64,000 nucleotides of DNA from Clostridia bacterium (GCA_017381035.1 JAFOCW010000017.1:1-64000), one strand, 5' to 3'; positions 1 through 8,357 are shown, numbered from the stretch's first letter. The notes: a model not told the origin generated them from the letters alone. Program-made: numbers and translations.

Positions 1-106
1 GCAGATAGCCGAGCGAAGACGCAAAGCCCGTAAGATAGCGGCGGTTTACGGGGGTTATTATTAAAGCCGCGGTTTTTTCGGTAATATAGCGCAAGGTCTT
101 TTCCAT
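1..106 (-). CDS. Aminopeptidase P / Xaa-Pro peptidase family protein (N-terminal fragment)
   Basis: Partial gene: the ATG is at 106..104 and the frame stays open to the window edge, giving about 35 residues. The stretch RRYLTGFASSLGYL matches the N-terminal creatinase-like domain of M24 aminopeptidase P proteins, where a 'Y-L-tG-F-xSS-G' segment is typical. Its start shares one base with the aroQ stop (TAATG), so the two are translationally coupled. aroQ followed by an M24 peptidase is a common Firmicutes order, often with efp next. The metal-binding catalytic domain lies outside the window, so the exact substrate class (PepP or PepQ-like) cannot be judged. Confidence 0.75.
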   Translation of the reverse strand, partial: MEKTLRYITEKTAALIITPVNRRYLTGFASSLGYL

Positions 107-537
107 TAAATAAACTCTCCGATAGCCTTTACTGCAAGGGTATAGCTGTTTTTGCCGAAGCCTGCAATAATTTCCTTGCAAACTTCGGTTATTACGGAAG
201 TTCTACGGAATTCTTCACGGGCCTTAATGTCGGACATATGAACTTCAATAAAGGGTTTACTTACACAAGCAATAGCATCTCTTATGGCATAGCTATAGTG
301 TGTGTATGCACCTGCGTTGATTATACATCCGTCGTAATCGGTAAGTACCGAATGAATTTTGGTTATAATTTCGCCTTCGCAGTTAGACTGAAAAAAGTCG
401 CACTGAATACCAAGAGTTTCGGCATAAGCCTTAACTTCGGCATTTATGGTTTCAAGCGTTTCGCTTCCGTATATGCTTTTTTCACGAATGCCAAGCATAT
501 TAAGGTTGGGTCCGTTTATAACTAAGATTTTTTTCAT
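106..537 (-). CDS. aroQ: 3-dehydroquinate dehydratase, type II
   Basis: Encodes 143 residues, the usual size for the type II enzyme, which converts 3-dehydroquinate to 3-dehydroshikimate in the cytosolic shikimate pathway. Seen: the N-terminal INGPNLNMLG motif, the lid-loop Arg18 and catalytic Tyr23 (R-E-K-S-I-Y-G), NAGAYTHYS, and EVHMSD followed by RREEFR-like residues with the catalytic His. A longer frame runs upstream to 624, but the ATG at 537 gives the family N-terminus and overlaps the upstream stop as ATGA, so I chose it. The gene is coupled to the M24 peptidase downstream and the endonuclease IV-like gene upstream. Confidence 0.95.
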   Translation of the reverse strand: MKKILVINGPNLNMLGIREKSIYGSETLETINAEVKAYAETLGIQCDFFQSNCEGEIITKIHSVLTDYDGCIINAGAYTHYSYAIRDAIACVSKPFIEVHMSDIKAREEFRRTSVITEVCKEIIAGFGKNSYTLAVKAIGEFI

Positions 538-1388
538 TTCGCAATACTCCAATAATAGTCTTTCATTGCTTTGGCATCTTCGGCCTGGGTGCCTGCCGAC
601 TCGCAGATGATGGTGGGTGAACACTGCTTTTTATAAATGAGTTCACACACCGGCTCGAAATTGGGGCCGAAAACATTGTCTTCAAATGTTAAATGTCTAA
701 CTTCGCCGCCTGCCGAATATTCAATTTTTGAAAAATGGGAATGGAATTCACGAAGGCGTGAAATGCCAAGCTTATTTTCAATGGCGCCGAAAACACCTTC
801 GAAATCCTGGTAGGTTTTAAGTATTCCCCTATCTCTTGCGTTAAGGTGTCCGAAGTCTATACACGGAACAAGCCTTTCGTCAAGGGTGCAAAGGGTAAGC
901 ACTTCGTCAAGGGTGCCAAGCTGATTAACCTTGCCCATTGTTTCGGGGCAAATTCTGACAGACGAAAGTCCTTCGCTGTCGAGCGCACTGATTGCCATTT
1001 TCATTGTATCTATAGCAAGGCTTAACGCTTCTTCACGGGAAATTTTACCGCAAGAGCCTGTGTGCACAACTATACGGTTTCCGCCCATTGCATTAACGGC
1101 ACGGGCGCTTTGCAGAATATAGTCTACCGATTTGATTCTTTTTTCTTCTTCTACCGACGACATTGAAATATAATAGGGTGCGTGAAGCGAAAGTGCTATG
1201 CCTTTTTCTTTAGCAAGGTTTCCTAACTGCTTAGCCTTTTCCTGACCGATGTTTACACCACGTCCGCACTGATATTCAAAAGCATCGAGCCCCATTTTTT
1301 CAATATACTCGGGAACCTGAAGACTGTGCTTATAGCCCATGGCCGCAAAGCTTTCACTGTTCCCTGCAGGACCGAATTTAGCGCTCAT
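534..1388 (-). CDS. Endonuclease IV-like AP endonuclease (TIM barrel, AP2Ec family)
   Basis: 284 residues, close to the ~280 usual for endonuclease IV, which cuts DNA 5' to abasic sites using a three-zinc centre. The expected metal ligands are visible in order: HAPYY, VHTGS, CPETMG, DFGHLNARD, FHSHFS and CESAG. The opening KFGPAGNSESF is also typical. It could be Nfo itself or a close xylose-isomerase-like barrel protein, but the complete ligand set favours a repair nuclease. It overlaps aroQ by 4 bases and yqeG by 11 bases, so it sits inside a minus-strand operon. Confidence 0.85.
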   Translation of the reverse strand: MSAKFGPAGNSESFAAMGYKHSLQVPEYIEKMGLDAFEYQCGRGVNIGQEKAKQLGNLAKEKGIALSLHAPYYISMSSVEEEKRIKSVDYILQSARAVNAMGGNRIVVHTGSCGKISREEALSLAIDTMKMAISALDSEGLSSVRICPETMGKVNQLGTLDEVLTLCTLDERLVPCIDFGHLNARDRGILKTYQDFEGVFGAIENKLGISRLREFHSHFSKIEYSAGGEVRHLTFEDNVFGPNFEPVCELIYKKQCSPTIICESAGTQAEDAKAMKDYYWSIAK

Positions 1389-1869
1389 TTTTCCACCTCT
1401 TTAACATTATTCGCTCGAAATAGCGTTTTATTTTGAAAAAGGTTTTGTCTTCGGGGGTTATGTCGGTTAAAAATACCGTTTTGACCCCTGCAAGACGTCC
1501 GCCTAAAACGTCGGTGAATATCTGGTCGCCGACCATTGCAATATTCTTTCTTTTAACCGACAATTTTTTTGCCGCCTTTATGTAGCCGAACGGAAGCGGT
1601 TTTGCGGCAAGACCTATAACATCAAGCGCAATACTGTCGGCAAAAACCTTTGCCCTTTTCTTTTTAGCGTTTGAAAGTATTAGCATAGAAATATCGTTTT
1701 CACGCATTTCCGAAAGCCATTCGGGCACACCGGGGCGAAGTGTTTTGTTGGCGTGGGCAACCGATAAAGTATTATCTACGTCCAAAAGTAAAGCTTCAAT
1801 GTTGTTGTTTTTTAAAAACTCGGGCGTTATATCGGTTACCGTATTAAATATATACGTAGGTTTGAACAT
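1378..1869 (-). CDS. YqeG family HAD IIIA-type phosphatase
   Basis: 163 residues. The HAD nucleophile motif is LLLDVDNTL, with the nucleophile and acid/base aspartates two apart. Motif II is the SNAKKKR stretch, the conserved Lys lies in AAKPLPFGY, and motif IV is VGDQIFTDVLGG. This is the YqeG/PGP phosphatase family found throughout Firmicutes; its physiological substrate is not established. It overlaps the endonuclease IV-like gene by 11 bases. A terminator separates it from rpsU upstream. Confidence 0.88.
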   Translation of the reverse strand: MFKPTYIFNTVTDITPEFLKNNNIEALLLDVDNTLSVAHANKTLRPGVPEWLSEMRENDISMLILSNAKKKRAKVFADSIALDVIGLAAKPLPFGYIKAAKKLSVKRKNIAMVGDQIFTDVLGGRLAGVKTVFLTDITPEDKTFFKIKRYFERIMLKRWKNER

Positions 1870-1902
1870 TTTGTTTTCCCCTTAAATTAAACATAAAAAC
1901 AG

Positions 1903-1930
1903 AAAAAGCGGTTGCCCTGCAACCGCTTTT
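1903..1930 (-). terminator. Terminator after rpsU
   Basis: A 10-bp stem AAGCGGTTGC / GCAACCGCTT around a short loop, flanked by A and T tracts on both sides. It lies just downstream of rpsU on the minus strand and could also work in the other direction. Confidence 0.8.
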
Positions 1931-1949
1931 AGCTTTTGAGTAATATCGC

Positions 1950-2126
1950 TTAGCGGAACTTACGTTTACGTGCCGCTTCAGACTTCTTCTTGCGCTTTAC
2001 AGAGGGCTTTTCGTAATGCTCTCTTTTGCGGACTTCTTGAATAACTCCGTCCTTTGCTGTCTGTCTTTTAAAACGTCTAAGCGCGTTATCAAGCGATTCA
2101 TTCTCTTTTAATCTAACCTGACTCAT
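1950..2126 (-). CDS. rpsU: 30S ribosomal protein S21
   Basis: A 58-residue, very basic protein too short for a routine ORF cut-off. It begins [20 protein letters not shown] and ends in the basic run [15 protein letters not shown], which is the S21 pattern. S21 binds the 30S platform near the 3' end of 16S rRNA and helps initiation. The ATG at 2126 follows an exact AGGGAGGG site. It has its own sigma-A promoter and a strong terminator, so it is a monocistronic unit inserted between asnB and yqeG. Confidence 0.95.
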   Translation of the reverse strand: MSQVRLKENESLDNALRRFKRQTAKDGVIQEVRKREHYEKPSVKRKKKSEAARKRKFR

Positions 2127-2176
2127 CTAATTCCCTCCCTTTGCAATTATTGCAGAGGATAAAATCTACAAGCGGT

Positions 2177-2205
2177 ATTATACTATCAAAAATTACACTT
2201 GTCAA
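2177..2205 (-). promoter_or_regulatory. Sigma-A promoter for rpsU
   Basis: On the minus strand: TTGACA, 17 bases, TATAAT. This perfect consensus lies about 50 bases before the rpsU start, as expected for a highly expressed ribosomal protein. A small TGCAATAATTGCA palindrome lies in the leader next to the ribosome binding site. Confidence 0.9.
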
Positions 2206-2213
2206 GCATATTT

Positions 2214-4043
2214 TTATGTTATTAACCAAGCGTCGTAAATTTCAAACCACATATCAAGTTGAAGGAGCCAGGCGATAAGTTGCGGCCTTGACATAAGCTG
2301 ACCGAACCAGGTTGTATTTTCGCCGTGTAAAAAGCTGTTAAGGCTTTTCTTATCAAGCATTTCGGCAAGTGCGCCGCCCGATTTTATGCGGCGAAGGAGC
2401 TCCTTCTTAACCGCTTTTTCATATTTTGGATTGTGGGTTTTGGGGTAGGGCGATTTTTTGCGGTAAAGAATTTTTTCGGGCAGATAGTCGGTCATAGCCT
2501 TACGAAGAAGCGCCTTTTCAACCCCGTTTTCGAACTTAATGCTCCAAGGAACGTTATACACAAATTCAAGTATTCTGTGGTCGGAAAAGGGAACCCTTAC
2601 TTCAAGGCCAGAATACATACTCATTCGGTCTTTTCTTTCGAGCAGTGAAGTCATAAACCAATTTACCGAAAGCCATGTGGCCTGCCTTGCCGTTTTCATA
2701 TCGGGCGTTTCTTCGCCCGTTAAAGGACATTCGTTAAGGCTTGCTTTATAAAGCGCCGATGCATAAGAATAGCCATCTTTTATTCTTACAATATCGTCTT
2801 TGAACAGATTTGCACGGGCAAGCGGACTGTGAATCCAGGGAAAGAAATCGCTATACAGCATTTCTTCCTTATAAAACCACGGGTAGCCGCCGAAAATTTC
2901 GTCGGCACATTCGCCCGACAGCACTACCGTATGATTTTCTTTTATTTTTGAGCAAAAGTACAAAAGCGAAGAATCAATATCGGCTTGGCCGGGTATATCA
3001 CGCGCCTTTACGGCATCGAAAAGCCGGGCGCTTACTTCTTTTGTAGGGGCTGTAAGTACCGTATGGTTTGTGCCGAGCTTTTGCGCTGTCCACAAGGCAA
3101 AATCGTCGTCGCCTTGCGGCTGAAACAGCGAGCTTTTAAAATTCTTTTTATTGCCTTCATATTCAAATGAATAGGTTGAAAGCACCTTACCTTGACTGCG
3201 GTAATTTTTTGACGAAATTGCCGAAACCACCGAAGAATCGAGCCCACCCGACAGCAGTACCGCCAAGGGAACGTCGCTTACAAGCTGACGGTTTACGGCA
3301 TCGAGCAGAAGCTCTTTTGTATGAAGGGCGGCGTCAAGCGAAGATATTTCTGTGTCTTCAGGCTTAAGGCTCCAATACCTGTAAAGCCTTAGTCCTTTTT
3401 TTGAAAAACTGCCGCAAAAGGCAGGCTTTATTTCGGAAATATCTTTAAAAACTCCGCTTCCGTTTACGGTGCAGGGCGAAAGGAAAAGCAGTTGCCACAA
3501 CCCTTCCCTATCTATTTGCGGCTTTATTTTGGGATGCTTTAAAATGGCCTTAATTTCGGACGCAATAAGCAGTGATGAGCCGACCTTTGCATAGAAGAAG
3601 GGCTTTACGCCGAAACGGTCCCTTGCCATAAACACCTTGTTTTCTTTTTCGTCAATAACGGCGAAGGCAAAAATTCCGTTAAGGTGTTTCGGACATTCTT
3701 CACCGTAGACAATATAGCTATAAAGCACAACCTCGGTGTCGCAGTTTGTGGAAAATGTTATACCTTCTTTTTCAAGGTCGGCGCGAAGCTCACGAAAGTT
3801 GTAAATTTCACCGTTATATATAATAGTGTAAGTATTGCCGTCGAAGGTTCTGGTCATTGGTTGTTTGCCCTTTTCGACGTCCATAACGGCAAGTCGGTTA
3901 TGGGCAAAGGCGGCAAATTGGCAACTTAAAAAGCCGTTATCGTCAGGACCACGGCTTTTCATTGTGCTGTTCATATTTTCAAGTATTTGTGTATTAAGGT
4001 TTCCTTTAGTTTCAAAATCAATAATTCCGCATATTGAACACAT
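2214..4043 (-). CDS. asnB: Asparagine synthetase B (glutamine-hydrolysing)
   Basis: 609 residues. It makes asparagine from aspartate, ATP and glutamine. The N-terminal class II glutaminase domain starts MCSICGIID with the nucleophile Cys2, and continues with RGPDDNG and YNGEIYNF. The C-terminal ATP-pyrophosphatase domain has the PP-loop SGGLDSSVVS and the downstream GECADEIFGGYPW segment. Length is in the usual AsnB range. The start follows GGAGG seven bases upstream. The downstream boundary is close to the rpsU promoter without an evident terminator. Confidence 0.93.
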   Translation of the reverse strand: MCSICGIIDFETKGNLNTQILENMNSTMKSRGPDDNGFLSCQFAAFAHNRLAVMDVEKGKQPMTRTFDGNTYTIIYNGEIYNFRELRADLEKEGITFSTNCDTEVVLYSYIVYGEECPKHLNGIFAFAVIDEKENKVFMARDRFGVKPFFYAKVGSSLLIASEIKAILKHPKIKPQIDREGLWQLLFLSPCTVNGSGVFKDISEIKPAFCGSFSKKGLRLYRYWSLKPEDTEISSLDAALHTKELLLDAVNRQLVSDVPLAVLLSGGLDSSVVSAISSKNYRSQGKVLSTYSFEYEGNKKNFKSSLFQPQGDDDFALWTAQKLGTNHTVLTAPTKEVSARLFDAVKARDIPGQADIDSSLLYFCSKIKENHTVVLSGECADEIFGGYPWFYKEEMLYSDFFPWIHSPLARANLFKDDIVRIKDGYSYASALYKASLNECPLTGEETPDMKTARQATWLSVNWFMTSLLERKDRMSMYSGLEVRVPFSDHRILEFVYNVPWSIKFENGVEKALLRKAMTDYLPEKILYRKKSPYPKTHNPKYEKAVKKELLRRIKSGGALAEMLDKKSLNSFLHGENTTWFGQLMSRPQLIAWLLQLDMWFEIYDAWLIT

Positions 4044-4097
4044 ATAAAGCCTCCGTAGTTTTATCTACAATATTATATGTGTAAGTCAGCTTAAAAA

Positions 4098-4793
4098 TTA
4101 TTGTTTTAAGTTTTTAAGTGTTATTTCGAAACCCTTTTTTTCGTTTTCGAAGGCATCGGTACTAAGCTTTTTGCCCGCAAGCTTTTCGGCTATATATTTA
4201 AGGAAGTGGGGGTTTTTAACAAGCACGGGGCCGGTTAAATGGGTGCCGAAGAAATTGCCCGAAACTATACCTTCGCCGCCGTCTTGCTTATTATTGGCAA
4301 GCCCTTTGGTTACAGAAAACAAGGGAGTTTCTATTCCATTTATTTCGGAACACTTATTAATAAAACCCACAAGCTCGGTTTCAAGTTCGCCGAAGGTGAA
4401 AATTGCATCGGCAGTGGTACGGGTTTTGTTTTGCTCTATTGTCGCGAAATCAAAAATACCAAGACCTTCAAAATCGCCCAAAAAGCTGTTTATGCTTTTG
4501 CCCAGCATTTCAAACGAATTGCCTGTAAACAGAGCCATTTTACCGCTTTCTATATACTCTTTAAGTTCTTCCTTATACTCCGTTAAATGTTCGAGGGCAA
4601 GCTTTTGGTTTTGCTCTGTGCCCGAGCCTACATATATAAAATCGTAATCATTTAAAGACAGCTCGTAACCAAGGCTTTGCTTATGGACGGTGTATTCAAG
4701 TCCGTTAGTTTCAAGTATGCGGCACAGGGCAGAAAGGTTGGCGTAGTCGCCGTAAAGATTCATTAAATCGTGATATAAATGAAGAATTTTCAT
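4098..4793 (-). CDS. gatD: GatD-like type 1 glutamine amidotransferase paired with MurT, lacking the catalytic Cys and His
   Basis: 231 residues, coupled to murT by a one-base overlap. With MurT, GatD normally amidates D-glutamate of lipid II. The fold is recognisable: HLYHDLMNLYGDYANL at the N-terminus, YVGSGTEQNQ, the nucleophile-elbow region, VGFINK and FFGTHLTGPVLVKN. Against Staphylococcus aureus GatD from memory, the elbow ICGGYQFLG aligns with TGNSFEMLG, so Cys94 is Gly. GTYLHGP aligns with GTHLTGP, so the catalytic His is Thr, with a His two residues earlier. Only two other Cys are present, both away from the elbow. It may be a non-hydrolysing partner or use free ammonia. Confidence 0.85.
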   Translation of the reverse strand: MKILHLYHDLMNLYGDYANLSALCRILETNGLEYTVHKQSLGYELSLNDYDFIYVGSGTEQNQKLALEHLTEYKEELKEYIESGKMALFTGNSFEMLGKSINSFLGDFEGLGIFDFATIEQNKTRTTADAIFTFGELETELVGFINKCSEINGIETPLFSVTKGLANNKQDGGEGIVSGNFFGTHLTGPVLVKNPHFLKYIAEKLAGKKLSTDAFENEKKGFEITLKNLKQ

Positions 4794-6121
4794 TAGTTTT
4801 CAACCTCTACCCTTTCTAAAAACTTACCTTTATCGGAAAAGCAGGTTATAACGTATATTTTTTCGCCGTCTTCGGTGTTTAGTAAGTCTACCGCCTTTTC
4901 TATGCTTTCGGTAACCGTAATTTTATCTTGGAAAATATTGGTATAACTAAACCTTGCGGCAAGGTCATAAGCGTATGCGCCTGCAAGAATAATTCTTTTA
5001 ACGTTATTGGTACTAAGCAGGTGGAAATCAATATCATAAAGCCAGGAAACGTCGCTTGTAAAGTACTTGCGGCTGATAGCATCTACAATTATAACTACAT
5101 CGGAGCCTTCTTTATCGTCGGCGGCAAGTTTTAAGGACATATCGTAAGATATGCTGTTTTCGTGCTTTGAAGTTAAAAGCACACCCTGCCTGGAGCCGAG
5201 CTTAAAGGTGGTAACACGGCCGTTTTTAAGCACGTAATTATTGATGGCCGCCGCTATGCTTTCGCCTTCCAGTCCAAGCAGAGAGCAGGCGGTATAGGCG
5301 GCTAAAATATTATAGATGTTGTAAAGAGATTTAAGCGCTAAGTCTATTCTGTTTGTGCCGTCTATTATAATGTAGCCTTCTTCTAAATCGGCCTTGGTAA
5401 CAGAATACTGCGCTTGTTTTCTTGTGTAGCCGCAGGCTTCGCAATTAAAGTGGCCTATGTGGTTGTAGTGATAGGTGGAATAATCCATTGGGGCGTGGCA
5501 AACGGGGCAATAGACCATATCGTTATAAACCGAAGTAAAGGTTTCTGTGTCGCTTGACAGCTTGTCTGCGCCGAAATAGATGGTATCTTCCCTGTCTTTG
5601 CCGAAAAGTGATACAAGCGGGTCGTCGGCGTTAAGCACAAGGCGGCAATTATTGTTTACCGATGCCGCTATGGCATCATAAACCCACATAGGATGTCCGT
5701 TACGGGTAAGCTGGTCGCGGTAAAGGTTAGTTATTACGTAATAGGTTGGGGTTATATATTTGAAGGTATATTTTGCATAGCGTTCATCGCTTTCAATAAG
5801 CAGAACGTCCCCTTTTACCCTGCCGCCAAGAGTGGCATTTGCAAGTATAAAGGTAGTAACCCCTTCAATTTGGTTGGAGCCTTCGGCATTGTAGATAACC
5901 TTCTTGCCGCCCGAGCGCAGAATGTGGGCTATCATTTCGGTAGTTGACGTTTTGCCGTTACTGCCCGTTACCGCAACAATATTTTGCGGCAGTTTTACAC
6001 GGGACAGAATATCGGGGCAAACCTTAAGCGCGAATTTACCCGGAAGACTGCTTCCCTTTCCAACTGCTTTTCCTATTATTCTAAGGGCTTTACAAATAAT
6101 AATTGCAAGTATTTTTCTCAT
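4793..6121 (-). CDS. murT: Lipid II isoglutaminyl synthase ligase subunit MurT
   Basis: 442 residues. A Mur ligase that activates the D-Glu carboxylate of lipid II with ATP for amidation by its GatD partner at the inner membrane face. Seen: the ATP loop AVTGSNGKTSTTEMIA, central ESDERY, and a four-Cys zinc ribbon (YCPVCHAP ... FNCEACGY) inserted in the middle domain, which is diagnostic for MurT. The C-terminal segment DVSWLYDIDF contains the region that supplies an Asp to the composite glutaminase site in characterised complexes. It immediately precedes the GatD-like gene. Confidence 0.92.
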   Translation of the reverse strand: MRKILAIIICKALRIIGKAVGKGSSLPGKFALKVCPDILSRVKLPQNIVAVTGSNGKTSTTEMIAHILRSGGKKVIYNAEGSNQIEGVTTFILANATLGGRVKGDVLLIESDERYAKYTFKYITPTYYVITNLYRDQLTRNGHPMWVYDAIAASVNNNCRLVLNADDPLVSLFGKDREDTIYFGADKLSSDTETFTSVYNDMVYCPVCHAPMDYSTYHYNHIGHFNCEACGYTRKQAQYSVTKADLEEGYIIIDGTNRIDLALKSLYNIYNILAAYTACSLLGLEGESIAAAINNYVLKNGRVTTFKLGSRQGVLLTSKHENSISYDMSLKLAADDKEGSDVVIIVDAISRKYFTSDVSWLYDIDFHLLSTNNVKRIILAGAYAYDLAARFSYTNIFQDKITVTESIEKAVDLLNTEDGEKIYVITCFSDKGKFLERVEVEN

Positions 6122-6131
6122 AATAATTTCC

Positions 6132-6608
6132 TTATTTTAAATCTATTATGTATTTAACCTCGCAGGCATAATGCGAGGTGTTTCCGATAGTTTGGTGTAT
6201 TCTGCGAAAACCGTTCTTTTCGTAAAATCTTTGGGCAGGCAACATATTATCGAGCGTTTCAAGGTAGCACTGTCTGTAATAATCTTTAGCATAGCTGAGT
6301 GCCGTTTTCAAAAGCTCGGCCGCCGCACCTGTGCCACGGGCTTCGGGCTTCATATACATTTTTTGAAGCTCGCAAATATCGCCGTCAAGCTCGCCTATTC
6401 CCGTGCCGCCAAGAAGGCATCCGTTTTGGTCTTCGGCCACCCAGTAGCAGTTGCCCGGAGTATTATAAATTTCGGAAAAACGGCATAAATCGGGGTCGGC
6501 CCAAGCCGTGCCTTCGTGGTTACCGCCATATTCTATAAGGCAATTTCTGATAATGGTTTCAATTTCTTTGTTATCTTTTGCCACTATAGTTCTTATTTTA
6601 TAGTCCAT
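6132..6608 (-). CDS. GNAT family N-acetyltransferase
   Basis: 158 residues with a complete GNAT fold. The acceptor-side strand ends in CELQKMYM, followed by the acetyl-CoA loop KPEARGTGAAAELLKTAL, then YLETLDNMLPAQRFYEKNGF and a C-terminal strand. Such proteins acetylate amines on small molecules or proteins; nothing here fixes the substrate. It lies 10 bases from murT and one base from the rlmD-like gene, so it is probably cotranscribed with both. Confidence 0.85.
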   Translation of the reverse strand: MDYKIRTIVAKDNKEIETIIRNCLIEYGGNHEGTAWADPDLCRFSEIYNTPGNCYWVAEDQNGCLLGGTGIGELDGDICELQKMYMKPEARGTGAAAELLKTALSYAKDYYRQCYLETLDNMLPAQRFYEKNGFRRIHQTIGNTSHYACEVKYIIDLK

Positions 6609-6609
6609 A

Positions 6610-7809
6610 TTATTCTCCGTTTATTTTTCGCACTAAAAGTGCGACAGTTTCCACGTGGTTTGTATGGGGGAACATATCTACGGGTTGTATTCTTTTAACT
6701 TTATACCTGTTTTTTATAAAATAGTTTAAATCACGTGCAAGGGTTTCGGGGTTGCAGGAAACGTATACAACTTTTTTGGGGCCAAGGGTTACTACCGATG
6801 ACATAAAGCGTTCATCGCTGCCGGCACGGGGCGGATCCATAATAACCACGTCGGCCGTTTGCCCTGCCTTTGCCATTTCTACCATAAAATCGCTGGCATC
6901 TGCGGTATAGAACTCGATATTTTTAATATCGTTTCGCTTTGCATTGAACTTCGCATCACGCACGGCATCGGCATTAAGCTCGACACCTATTACCTTTTTG
7001 GCGCCGCCGGAAGCAAGTATGCCTATTGTACCCGTTCCGCAGTATGCGTCTATTACCGTTTCGTTGCCACTAAGCTCCATATACTCTATGGCTTTGCCGT
7101 AAAGCACGGTGGTCATTACGGGGTTTACCTGGTAAAAGGAACGGGGTGAAATGCGGAAGACATAATTAAAAATTGTATCTTCAATATAGCCGTCGCCGTA
7201 AAGGGTTATATTTCTGTCGCCTAAAACAAGGCTTGTGAATTTGTTATTTATATTTTGTACGACTGTAGTAATTTCGGGGTGGCGTTCTATTAACGCATTA
7301 ATAAAGGAACGGCTTTTGGGGAAAAGGGACGAGCCGGTTACAAGCACAACCATAATTTGCCCCGTATAATAGCCCTTACGAATTAAAACGTGGCGCAAAA
7401 ATCCGGTCATTTGATTTTCGTCGAAAGGCTTTAATTTAAAGGACTTTAAAAGCTTTCTTATGGTTACTATAATTTCGTCTGCGGTGGAGTCTTCAATAAG
7501 GCAGGTGTCAATTGGCACAATTTTATGGGTTGAAGACTGATAAATGCCCGAAATTATGCCCGTTTTATTTTTGGAAAAGGCCGCCTGCACCTTACATCTG
7601 TAATGGGTGGGGTTTTCCATTCCAATAATTTCTTTTACTCTGCCGAACTTGCCAAGCAGTTTAATGCATTTTATTTGTTTGAATTTAAGCTGTTCTTCAT
7701 AGGTCATATTCTGCAAATGGCAGCCGCCGCACTTTTTGTAATGTGGGCAACCGTTTCCCTTGCCTATGCGAGCAGGTTTGTTGTTTGCAACCGTATTATT
7801 CTTTTGCAT
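6610..7809 (-). CDS. RlmD/RumA-type 23S rRNA (uracil-5-)-methyltransferase, TRAM-less paralog
   Basis: 399 residues. The family methylates C5 of a uracil in 23S rRNA using SAM. The Fe-S cluster motif has Cys21, Cys27 and Cys30 (C-x5-C-x2-C) plus a later Cys in VPIDTCLIE. SAM-binding DAYCGTGTIG, the DPPRAG motif and the catalytic VSCNPETLARDL are intact. It lacks the N-terminal TRAM domain of its paralog at 8354..9697: only about 20 residues precede the first Cys. It is separated from that paralog by an S23 four-helix-bundle gene and a hairpin array. Confidence 0.88.
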   Translation of the reverse strand: MQKNNTVANNKPARIGKGNGCPHYKKCGGCHLQNMTYEEQLKFKQIKCIKLLGKFGRVKEIIGMENPTHYRCKVQAAFSKNKTGIISGIYQSSTHKIVPIDTCLIEDSTADEIIVTIRKLLKSFKLKPFDENQMTGFLRHVLIRKGYYTGQIMVVLVTGSSLFPKSRSFINALIERHPEITTVVQNINNKFTSLVLGDRNITLYGDGYIEDTIFNYVFRISPRSFYQVNPVMTTVLYGKAIEYMELSGNETVIDAYCGTGTIGILASGGAKKVIGVELNADAVRDAKFNAKRNDIKNIEFYTADASDFMVEMAKAGQTADVVIMDPPRAGSDERFMSSVVTLGPKKVVYVSCNPETLARDLNYFIKNRYKVKRIQPVDMFPHTNHVETVALLVRKINGE

Positions 7810-7823
7810 AATTACCTCTTTTT

Positions 7824-8183
7824 TTATGCATTTAAGTTTTCTTTAGCCGTTGTTATAGATGAGATGAGCAATTTCCTAATCTTGCTGCATTTGGAATACA
7901 ATTCTTCGTATTCATTCGCAGTTATAATATATGTAGCTTTAAACAAACCAAGCCAATAATCTGTTTCATAGCACTCCTTAAGCGCAATCTGAAATTTATT
8001 AATAAAATCAGCCTTGCTAGAAGCATAATTGGCTTCGTGAATATTCGCACCGATACTTGTTCCACTTCTAAGCATTTGATTCAATAGAATATTGCTTTTT
8101 CTGTTTTCTTTAATATCTGTGCAAAGATTAACCATATCTACAGCAAATTGTTTTGACAAATCTATCAATATATTTTCTTTCAT
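7824..8183 (-). CDS. Four-helix-bundle protein (23S rRNA intervening-sequence / S23 family)
   Basis: 119 residues, all-helical and charged. The signature region MLRSGTSIGANIHEANYASS followed by DFINKFQIALKECYETDYWL is characteristic of the S23/IVP four-helix-bundle family, which is also the fold of the Avd accessory protein of diversity-generating retroelements. No biochemical function is established for free-standing members. It is more AT-rich than the flanking methyltransferase genes, consistent with later acquisition. Directly upstream of its ATG lies a 150-bp array of small hairpins (8201..8357), so its transcript would carry that array as a leader. Confidence 0.9.
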   Translation of the reverse strand: MKENILIDLSKQFAVDMVNLCTDIKENRKSNILLNQMLRSGTSIGANIHEANYASSKADFINKFQIALKECYETDYWLGLFKATYIITANEYEELYSKCSKIRKLLISSITTAKENLNA

Positions 8184-8200
8184 AAAATTTCCAAATTTAA

Positions 8201-8357
8201 ATGATTTGACGGCTATGCCGTCATGAATTGATGCTTCGCATCATGATTTCTCGCTTTGCTCCATGAATTGAATTGCCTTAAGTTTATGCCCCGCAGGGCA
8301 ATTCATGGCGAAGCCAATTTATGAGCGCAAGCTCAATTAATGCCAACGGCAATTCAT
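8201..8357. repeat. Hairpin array A with spacers that flip orientation at the centre
   Basis: Short hairpins with unrelated stems are joined by 7-base spacers. Stems seen: GACGGC/GCCGTC (8208-8222), GATGC/GCATC (8230-8242), GAATTGCC/GGCAATTC enclosing GCCC/GGGC (8270-8304), TGGC/GCCA (8306-8316), GAGC/GCTC with a GCAA loop (8323-8334) and GCC/GGC (8342-8350). Spacers read atgattt, atgaatt, atgattt, atgaatt at 8201, 8223, 8243 and 8263. They then read aattcat, aatttat, aattaat, aattcat at 8300, 8316, 8335 and 8351, which is the reverse-complement class. The symmetry axis is near 8283. The unit at 8250-8262 does not form a hairpin. The array starts inside the last codons of rlmD and ends just before the S23 gene. 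Confidence 0.85.

Noticed and set aside
8201..8357. CRISPR array
   Set aside because: Repeats are only 7 bases, the intervening segments are self-complementary and about 9-20 bases, spacer orientation flips, and no cas genes are present.
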